Source: an uncultured Lachnospiraceae bacterium
Lineage (GTDB): Bacteria > Bacillota > Clostridia > Lachnospirales > Lachnospiraceae
Reading direction: 5' to 3'
Assembly (NCBI GenBank): GCA_910586585.1
Contig: CAJUKA010000178.1
Coordinates: 1-6,669, forward strand
Length of the DNA: 6,669 nucleotides
A model generated the notes under the pieces. The model did no database searches and was not told the origin of the DNA. It worked only from the letters and a program-made list of their open reading frames with translations. Below, piece after piece: positions 1-5,335 of this stretch (positions are counted from its first letter, which is position 1; each line of letters opens with the position of its first letter). Made by a program: the position numbers and the translations under genes.

Positions 1-97
1 TTAATATGAAAGTCCCGGTCCCCTCCTCGTTATAATTCAATGCGGAATTTAGGATACTAATTAGGCTGACTAACAGGCGGTCGGCACACGTTAGAAC
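1..97. other. Non-coding stretch at window start, no recognised gene
   Basis: No gene is supported here. The only plus-strand start (ATG at 6) runs nine codons to a stop and has no ribosome binding site in view. The stretch lies downstream of the terminator that ends the minus-strand GH94 gene. It contains an imperfect tandem repeat (49-73) and a distant CTAAC/GTTAG inverted pair (70-74 and 90-94). I do not recognise it as a known mobile element end or RNA. It could be ordinary intergenic DNA or the edge of an unrelated neighbouring element. Confidence 0.5.
49..73. repeat. Imperfect tandem direct repeat, two 12-13 base units
   Basis: The units TTAGGATACTAA (49-60) and TTAGGCTGACTAA (61-73) sit directly next to each other and differ by one inserted base and about two substitutions. 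Their joint forms the palindrome CTAATTAG (57-64). Two copies are too few to call an iteron array, and the function is unknown. It may be chance in A/T-rich DNA. Confidence 0.35.
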
Positions 98-149
98 AAA
101 AAACGACCTTTTCACTGTTTGATATTGACAGAAAGAAAGGTCGTTTTTT
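98..149 (-). terminator. Intrinsic terminator of the GH94 gene, potentially bidirectional
   Basis: Perfect 14-bp inverted arms AAAAAACGACCTTT (98-111) and AAAGGTCGTTTTTT (136-149) enclose a 24-base loop. The loop holds a second small pairing, CTGT (115-118) with ACAG (128-131), which would extend the stem with a small interior loop. Read on the minus strand it lies six bases after the GH94 stop codon and ends in a run of six U. The opposite strand also ends in six U, so the same hairpin could stop transcription entering from the left. Position, symmetry and flanking U-tract make the call firm. Confidence 0.9.
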
Positions 150-155
150 AGGTAA

Positions 156-959
156 TCAATTTCCCATGATAACCTTGACGTCATACGACGTTTTTCCTTT
201 GATATATGGAATAATGCACCCTTTTATAGGTGTTCCATCAACAGTGATGCTTTTGATGCCTTTTTCTACATTGTCAGGATTGGTCACATTGATATAATAG
301 GTTCCCTCGCGGAACTTTCTGGTAATTTCAAAGCTGCCAAACTCTTTGGGAACACAAGGATTGATGCTTAAACCGCTATGCGTAGGATACACACCCAAAA
401 TATATTGGGAAATATTGATAAAAGTCCATGCGGCAGTCCCAGTAAGCCAACTGTTTTTGGCTTCACCATGATTTTTGGCGTCTTTGCCGGCAACCATCTG
501 AGAATACACATAGGGTTCTGTTCTGTGGATTTCACTGAGTTCTTCGATATAGGCAGGACAAGTCTTTTGGTAAATTTCAAAGGCGCGGTTTCCGCGTCCG
601 ATTACGGTTTCCGCAATAGAAACCCAAGGATTATTGTGACAAAAAATTCCCGCATTTTCTTTGTACCCAGGCGGATATGAAGTAACTTCACCAAGTTCTA
701 AATGATACCGTGTATAGGCAGGCTGAAGGATCATTACACCATATTCCGTATCCAGTTTTTCTTTCACGGAATCCAGGGCTTTTTGTGCAAGACCTTCTTT
801 TATTCCGACACCTGCAAGTACACAAAATCCTTGAGGTTCAATAAAAATCTGTCCTTCTTCACATTCTTTGGAACCGATCTTTTGACTGTAGGCATCATAA
901 GCACGCAAAAACCATTCTCCGTCCCAGCCGTCTTTATCGGGGAAGATACCAAAGCGCAC
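156..959 (-). CDS. C-terminal fragment of GH94 cellobiose-phosphorylase-like enzyme, 5' end lost
   Basis: GH94 enzymes cleave beta-linked glucosides (cellobiose, cellodextrins and relatives) with inorganic phosphate to give a sugar 1-phosphate, in the cytoplasm. The 267-residue frame matches the last third of an enzyme that is normally about 800 residues. It has WDGEWFLRAYD (residues 12-22), which in the family carries the catalytic general-acid aspartate (D13 here); EPQGF (41-45); KENAGIFCHNNPW (100-112) with the phosphate-site histidine; and WLTGTAAW (171-178), also at the phosphate site. It ends naturally in a TGA followed by a terminator. The frame opens with a GTG at 959, but this is no true start: about 540 residues, including the N-terminal beta-sandwich and much of the (alpha/alpha)6 barrel, are missing. 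The first ten residues do not resemble the family, so true homology starts at about 929. Beyond it lies the LacI gene on the other strand. Without the N-terminal part the fragment should be inactive. The similarity is closest to cellobiose phosphorylase as I remember it, but substrate cannot be fixed from this fragment. Confidence 0.9.
   Translation of the reverse strand: MRFGIFPDKDGWDGEWFLRAYDAYSQKIGSKECEEGQIFIEPQGFCVLAGVGIKEGLAQKALDSVKEKLDTEYGVMILQPAYTRYHLELGEVTSYPPGYKENAGIFCHNNPWVSIAETVIGRGNRAFEIYQKTCPAYIEELSEIHRTEPYVYSQMVAGKDAKNHGEAKNSWLTGTAAWTFINISQYILGVYPTHSGLSINPCVPKEFGSFEITRKFREGTYYINVTNPDNVEKGIKSITVDGTPIKGCIIPYIKGKTSYDVKVIMGN
929..942. other. Junction between two oppositely oriented truncated genes
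   Basis: Left of this point the minus strand encodes recognisable GH94 sequence; right of it the plus strand encodes recognisable LacI sequence. Both lack their 5' portions and no intergenic or promoter DNA lies between them. The exact breakpoint is inferred from where each protein stops resembling its family. A deletion spanning the start regions of two divergent genes, an inversion, or a chimeric assembly would all give this picture. Confidence 0.65.
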
Positions 960-1868
960 ATTAGGCAGGTGGCAAAGGAGATGGGATATTCACCAAATGC
1001 TGCAGCGAAGTCTCTGAAAACCAATCGTACATACAACTTAGGCGTTCTTTTTGTGGACGAGTCAATGAGTGGTTTAATGCATGATTATTTTGCAAGTGTA
1101 CTGGACAGCTTTAAAAAGACTGTGGAAGAGAAAGGCTATGATATTACTTTTATCAACTGCTGTAAAACAAGAGTTGGTCGAATGTCTTATTTGGAGCACA
1201 GCAGATACCGTCGGTTTGATGGTGTGGTGATTGCTTGTGTTGATTTTTATGACCCAGAGGTTGAAGAATTGATTCGAAGTGAAATTCCGCTTGTGACGAT
1301 TGACCATCTCTTTCATAATCGTTGTGCCATTATTTCAGATAATATTAAGGGAATCCAGGATTTGGTGTCCTATATTTATCAAATGGGACATCGAAAAATT
1401 GCGTACATTCATGGTGCTGATTCGGCAGTTACACAGAACAGACTTTCTTCCTTTTATGCTTCCTGTGAGATGTTAAAGATAGAAGTGCCTGCAAGATATA
1501 TCAGAGAAGCGCCTTACCGTGACACAAAAGGAACCTACGAGGAAACCCAAAAGCTTCTGGATTTGGAGGACCCGCCTACCTGTATTTTGTATCCTGATGA
1601 TTTTTCCTGTCTGGGAGGAATGAATGCAATTCGGGCAAGAGGGATGGAAATACCAGAAGATATTTCTGTTGCAGGATATGATGGGGCAAGGATTGCCTGG
1701 CATTTTGCACCACAATTAACAACATTGAAGCAGAATACAAAAGAGATTGGAAAAAAGGCTGCACTAAAATTAATCAGTCTGATCGAAAAGCCAAAAACAA
1801 CGCTGATTGAGCAAATTGTTGTACCAGGAGAAGTAGTTCCAGGAACTTCTGTAATGAGATTAAAATAA
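942..1868 (+). CDS. LacI/PurR-family transcriptional regulator, N-terminal DNA-binding domain missing
   Basis: LacI-family proteins bind operators with an N-terminal helix-turn-helix and respond to a sugar through a periplasmic-binding-like domain. Family resemblance starts at codons for D-T-K-A-H-I-R-Q-V-A-K-E-M-G-Y, the end of the headpiece, followed by the hinge segment SPNAAAKSL. The two-lobed effector domain follows: NLGVLF, FDGVVIA, IPLVTID, the GHRKIAYIHG segment, ILYPDD, ISVAGYDG and the C-terminal QNTKEIGKKAALKLI. About 308 residues remain of the usual 330-340; the missing 35-40 are the recognition helices. The open frame continues upstream to an ATG at 702, but 702-941 is simply the antisense of the GH94 gene and is not LacI-like. 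No start with a good ribosome binding site is visible at the boundary. The next gene, a fucosidase, follows after 38 bases, so this was probably its local regulator. As it stands it could bind effector and dimerise but not DNA. Whether the loss is biological or an assembly join cannot be settled here. Confidence 0.85.
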   Translation, partial: EDTKAHIRQVAKEMGYSPNAAAKSLKTNRTYNLGVLFVDESMSGLMHDYFASVLDSFKKTVEEKGYDITFINCCKTRVGRMSYLEHSRYRRFDGVVIACVDFYDPEVEELIRSEIPLVTIDHLFHNRCAIISDNIKGIQDLVSYIYQMGHRKIAYIHGADSAVTQNRLSSFYASCEMLKIEVPARYIREAPYRDTKGTYEETQKLLDLEDPPTCILYPDDFSCLGGMNAIRARGMEIPEDISVAGYDGARIAWHFAPQLTTLKQNTKEIGKKAALKLISLIEKPKTTLIEQIVVPGEVVPGTSVMRLK

Positions 1869-1906
1869 GATTTTCCAGGAATCAAAAAATAAGGAGAGAT
1901 AACAGA

Positions 1907-3382
1907 ATGAATGAATTAAATAGGTATTTGGAAACGATAGATGAAGTGATTGCAAAGGGGCCATACAAGGATACTTGGGGTTCACTGTCACAGTATCAGG
2001 TCCCACATTGGTATCAGTCAGCGAAATTTGGAATTTTTATTCACTGGGGTGTGTTTAGTGTTCCGGCTTTTGCCAATGAGTGGTATTCGAGAAATATGTA
2101 TAGAAAAGATTCTGAGGAGTATAAGCATCATATTGAAACCTATGGAAAACACACAGAATTCGGATATAAGGACTTTATTCCCATGTTTCAGGCTGAGAAG
2201 TTTGATCCGACAGAGTGGGCGGACCTTTTTTGCAAGGCGGGAGCAAGATATATTGTTCCAGTAGCAGAGCACCATGACGGGTTTCAGATGTATCAAAGCA
2301 ATATATCGCATTGGAATGCTTCTGAAAAAGGACCGCGTCGTGATGTGCTGGGCGAGTTGAAAGAAGCCTGTAGTAAGCGCGGAATGCAGGTAGGAGCTTC
2401 TTCTCATCGTGCAGAACACTGGTTTTTTATGGGAGGTGGAAAAGAATTTGAAAGCGATATCAAAGAACCTTTAAAACGAGGTGATTTTTACTGGCCATCT
2501 ATGCCAGATGCAGATTTTCATGACTTATATAGTGAACCGTGTCCAACAGAAGAATATTTGCAGGATTGGCTTGTTCGATGCTGTGAAATTGTTGACAAGT
2601 ATCAGCCGAAACTTCTTTATTTTGACTGGTGGATTCAGCATAGCGCGTTTAGGCCATATTTGAAAAAAATTGCCGCATATTATTACAATCGCGCCGCAGA
2701 ATGGGGAACAGAGGTTGTAATCAATTATAAGCACGATGCATTTATGTTTGGAACAGCTGTTCCTGATGTAGAAAGAGGGCAGTTTGCAGAGAGAAAACCG
2801 TTTTTTTGGCAGACGGATACCTCAGTGGCACTGAATTCCTGGTGTTATACCAAACAGAATGAATATCGATCATCTAGTGAAATTTTGTGTGATTTGGTGG
2901 ATATTGTGAGCAAAAACGGCTGTTTGCTGCTGAATATTGGACCCAAGGCAGATGGTTCTATTCCAGAGAAAGACAGGCAGATTCTTCTTGAAATTGGACG
3001 TTGGCTTGCGGTGAATGGAGAAGCAGTTTATTGCTCTAAAATATGGAGAAAATCAGCAGAAGGACCAACAAAGATTGTAGAAGGACAATTTACAGATAAT
3101 ATCAAGAAAAATTTCACTGCACAGGATATCCGCTTTACGATTGCAAATGGGTATTTGTATGCGATTGTGCTGAAATATAGTGAAAGTGGTGATTATCTAA
3201 TTACTTCACTGGATATACAAGATGCTTCTAGTCAGGATCATTTCAGCGGGATTATAAAAGATGTTTGTGTGCTTGGCTGCGGCGAAGTGCCTTGCTGGGA
3301 ACGGCAAAAAGATGGACTTCATATACATACAAATTATAGAGATGGAAACAATCCGATTGTATTTAAAATAACAATAGACTGA
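1907..3382 (+). CDS. GH29 alpha-L-fucosidase, cytoplasmic
   Basis: A retaining exo-fucosidase that removes alpha-linked L-fucose from oligosaccharides. The 491-residue protein is full length for the family and starts at an ATG with AAGGAG (1891-1896) ten bases upstream. The N-terminal (beta/alpha)8 barrel shows FGIFIHWG (residues 41-48; H46 and W47 of the fucose pocket), EHHDGF (121-126; paired histidines of the active site), SSHRAEHW (165-172), and LLYFDWW (236-242), whose D240 sits at the family's catalytic nucleophile position. LLNIGPKADGSIP (341-353) is the conserved end of the barrel. Residues from about 385 form the expected C-terminal beta-sandwich. The acid/base is poorly conserved in GH29; E289 in DVERGQ is a candidate only. 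There is no signal peptide or membrane segment, so it acts inside the cell on imported short fucosides. It is probably co-transcribed with the LacI-type gene before it (38-base gap) and the kinase after it. Family assignment is firm; linkage preference (alpha-1,2/3/4/6) is not readable from the sequence. Confidence 0.95.
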   Translation: MNELNRYLETIDEVIAKGPYKDTWGSLSQYQVPHWYQSAKFGIFIHWGVFSVPAFANEWYSRNMYRKDSEEYKHHIETYGKHTEFGYKDFIPMFQAEKFDPTEWADLFCKAGARYIVPVAEHHDGFQMYQSNISHWNASEKGPRRDVLGELKEACSKRGMQVGASSHRAEHWFFMGGGKEFESDIKEPLKRGDFYWPSMPDADFHDLYSEPCPTEEYLQDWLVRCCEIVDKYQPKLLYFDWWIQHSAFRPYLKKIAAYYYNRAAEWGTEVVINYKHDAFMFGTAVPDVERGQFAERKPFFWQTDTSVALNSWCYTKQNEYRSSSEILCDLVDIVSKNGCLLLNIGPKADGSIPEKDRQILLEIGRWLAVNGEAVYCSKIWRKSAEGPTKIVEGQFTDNIKKNFTAQDIRFTIANGYLYAIVLKYSESGDYLITSLDIQDASSQDHFSGIIKDVCVLGCGEVPCWERQKDGLHIHTNYRDGNNPIVFKITID

Positions 3383-3419
3383 TGCAAAAAGGTGTTTGAA
3401 AAACGGATATACTGGAAAT

Positions 3420-3423
3420 GGAG
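3420..3423 (+). promoter_or_regulatory. Ribosome binding site that favours the ATG start of the kinase gene
   Basis: GGAG lies eight bases before the ATG at 3432, an ideal distance. The longer alternative, a TTG at 3396, has AAAAAGG only three bases upstream and would add 12 residues (KNGYTGNGAYK-like) with no family resemblance. I therefore place the start at 3432. Confidence 0.65.
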
Positions 3424-3431
3424 CGTACAAA

Positions 3432-5225
3432 ATGGCACAGAAAATGAAGTCATTATTTAACTGGATTTCCGGAATGAAGCTGCGCTATCGTATGTTGATT
3501 GTGTATATTATTGGGGGTGCCCTGCCAATTATCACCATTGGATTATATCTTGTGCATGGAATGTCAAGTATTTTGATAGAGCAGGCAAAAAATGCAGAAG
3601 GAATTGAATTGGAAATGGCAAAAAATCAGGTAGAGGAGATTGCCAGTACAGTTAGCACGGTCACAAAATATTTTTATTTTGACGCCCAGTTAGAAGAAAT
3701 TGCTACAAAACAATATGAGAATTACCGTGAAGTAGTTGAGGATTACAAAGATTTTACTTCATTTCTGGACTATGGGAGGTATTACAACAGTACGCTTGCG
3801 TGGATTAATATTTATGTTAAAAATGACAGTATTGTAGGAAATTCCCGATTCAGTCAAGTGACAGATGAAATTGAAAATGAAGAATGGTATCAGCTTGCAG
3901 CCAAGAGAAACGGCGGCGCAATCTGGCGCTATCGCCCGGTTCCCTCAGCAGGTTATGATGCACTGGCGCTTTTTCGGATGCTAAAGACCAAAAAGGGAGA
4001 AGATGTAGGGGTGCTGGGTGTTTATATTCGTCCAGAACGGTTTGAAACTCTTTTTCAGGATAAAGACTGCGAGGTACTTATTTTATTAAATGGCGAAACG
4101 ATTGTTACTGATTTGGGAGAGCAGATAGAAGTTGGTCAAATCAAACACTTTCTTCCTTCGAAAGAAAGCGGAAAGGTTCAAAAAAATGTGTTTCTTGGCA
4201 GACAAGAGTATGTAATGACTTGTGAAACAATTCCGCTGATAGAGTCGCAGGATTATTTGCAGATTATAAGCTTTCGGGCATATCGTGATATTTTGCATGA
4301 TGTCTATAATCAGATTATGAAAAGCATTGTCTTTTTTGCCCTGAGTGCAGTCATATCGGTCACTATTATTCTATATTTTTCCCGTTCTTTCAGCGGTCGT
4401 GTAGAACGTTTTTTGACACAGATGCAAAAAGCGGCCGAGGGAAGCTTTGAATTAGAAGAGAGATTGGAGGGAAACGATGAAATCGCGGAATTGTATAATT
4501 ATCTGGGAACCATGATTTATCAGATTCAAAAGCTTCTGGCAGAAATTTACAGAGAAAAGCTTCATGCAGAGCGTCTGACTATCCAGCAAAAGGATGCAGA
4601 ATTCAAAATGCTGGCAAGTCAGATTAACCCGCATTTCTTGTATAATACATTAGAAACAATCCGCATGAGAGCACGGAGAAGCAAACAGTATGACATTGAG
4701 GAAATTGTCAAAATGCTTGCTAAGATTATGCGCAGTACATTGCAGGCAGGCGCGAGTGAAGTAATGATTCGTGAAGAAGTAGAACTTGTAGAACATTATT
4801 TAAAAATTCAGCAGTATCGGTTTGAAGAACGAATCCAATATCATGTTCATGTACAGGAAGGATTGGAAAAACTGTGCATTTTGCCGCTGATTTTGCAGCC
4901 AATTGTGGAAAATTCTATTATTCACGGTTTGGAGAGCAAGGAAGGGATTGGTACAATTGACATCAATATCTATAGTAAAAGCGATAAGACGGTGATTTGT
5001 ATTTCTGATGATGGAATGGGAATGAACAAGGAAAAGTTAAATGAACTGCACAGAAAACTGAACTGTTATAATGAAAAAGGGCGGCATATCGGGGTCAGTA
5101 ATGTACATCAGAGAGTAAAACTGAAATATGGAGATTCTTTTGGAGTCACAATTGATAGTGTGGAAGGAAGCTATACAAAAGTGGAGATTCTGCTGCCTAG
5201 GGCAGCAGCACTGAAAACCTTGTAA
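3432..5225 (+). CDS. YesM-family sensor histidine kinase
   Basis: Membrane sensor kinase of a two-component system; it autophosphorylates on histidine and passes the phosphate to its partner regulator, encoded just downstream. In the 597-residue protein (counted from the ATG at 3432), residues about 20-42 form the first membrane helix, about 43-295 the extracellular sensor region (a dCache-type fold is usual in the family), and about 296-317 the second helix. About 318-371 is a HAMP linker, followed by a short coiled segment. The His_kinase domain has QINPHFLYNTLE with phospho-accepting H401. The ATPase domain has the N-box PIVENSIIHG (N494), the G1 motif SDDGMGM (526-531) and the G2 region GRHIGVSNV (550-558). 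NPHFLYN and the domain order are diagnostic of the LytS/YesM group rather than the classical EnvZ type. It follows the fucosidase after 49 bases, suggesting one operon. Relatives often sit beside carbohydrate ABC transporters and sense extracellular sugars; the ligand here is unknown. All catalytic motifs are intact. TTG at 3396 is a possible but less likely start. Confidence 0.93.
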   Translation: MAQKMKSLFNWISGMKLRYRMLIVYIIGGALPIITIGLYLVHGMSSILIEQAKNAEGIELEMAKNQVEEIASTVSTVTKYFYFDAQLEEIATKQYENYREVVEDYKDFTSFLDYGRYYNSTLAWINIYVKNDSIVGNSRFSQVTDEIENEEWYQLAAKRNGGAIWRYRPVPSAGYDALALFRMLKTKKGEDVGVLGVYIRPERFETLFQDKDCEVLILLNGETIVTDLGEQIEVGQIKHFLPSKESGKVQKNVFLGRQEYVMTCETIPLIESQDYLQIISFRAYRDILHDVYNQIMKSIVFFALSAVISVTIILYFSRSFSGRVERFLTQMQKAAEGSFELEERLEGNDEIAELYNYLGTMIYQIQKLLAEIYREKLHAERLTIQQKDAEFKMLASQINPHFLYNTLETIRMRARRSKQYDIEEIVKMLAKIMRSTLQAGASEVMIREEVELVEHYLKIQQYRFEERIQYHVHVQEGLEKLCILPLILQPIVENSIIHGLESKEGIGTIDINIYSKSDKTVICISDDGMGMNKEKLNELHRKLNCYNEKGRHIGVSNVHQRVKLKYGDSFGVTIDSVEGSYTKVEILLPRAAALKTL

Positions 5226-5252
5226 TGTTCGTTTAGCGCTTTAACGAACATT
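5224..5252. promoter_or_regulatory. Perfect 10-bp inverted repeat with AGCGCT core, after the kinase stop codon
   Basis: Arms AATGTTCGTT (5224-5233) and AACGAACATT (5243-5252) are exact reverse complements around a nine-base loop, TAGCGCTTT. The left arm overlaps the kinase stop codon. There is no U-run after the hairpin, so it is a poor intrinsic terminator. The loop contains the self-complementary AGCGCT, resembling the central AAGCGCTT of many LacI-family operators, so it could be a protein binding site; an RNA stem separating kinase and regulator messages is equally possible. Confidence 0.55.
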
Positions 5253-5259
5253 CTGGATA

Positions 5260-5285
5260 TGAATTGCAGGTACGCCCACAATTCA
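5260..5285. repeat. Second inverted repeat in the kinase-regulator gap
   Basis: TGAATTG (5260-5266) and CAATTCA (5279-5285) are exact complements around a 12-base loop. The stem is A/T-rich and short, so it may be chance, but it follows directly on a stronger inverted repeat in the same 110-base gap. No convincing promoter was seen in the gap. Confidence 0.3.
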
Positions 5286-5335
5286 GGCACAAAAGGATTT
5301 CGAGGGTACATTTGTATCATGCGGAGGTTTAATTT

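Noticed and set aside
6..35. Nine-codon plus-strand reading frame at the window start
   Set aside because: Too short, with no ribosome binding site in view and no recognisable peptide pattern.
702..941. Plus-strand open frame as the N-terminus of the LacI regulator
   Set aside because: It is the exact antisense of well-conserved GH94 coding sequence and its translation has no helix-turn-helix; LacI resemblance begins only at about 942.
1535..1885. Minus-strand 116-codon open frame within the LacI gene
   Set aside because: It is the shadow of a conserved plus-strand gene, with no ribosome binding site or recognisable domain.
2018..2419. Minus-strand 133-codon open frame inside the fucosidase gene
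   Set aside because: It lies opposite the conserved active-site region of GH29 and shows no protein-family pattern of its own.
3396..3431. TTG start giving a 12-residue longer kinase
   Set aside because: Its ribosome binding site is only three bases away and the added residues are not family-like; the ATG at 3432 has GGAG at eight bases.
5224..5252. Intrinsic terminator after the kinase gene
   Set aside because: The stem is good but no U-run follows it, and the regulator downstream belongs to the same system, so I list it as a regulatory inverted repeat instead.
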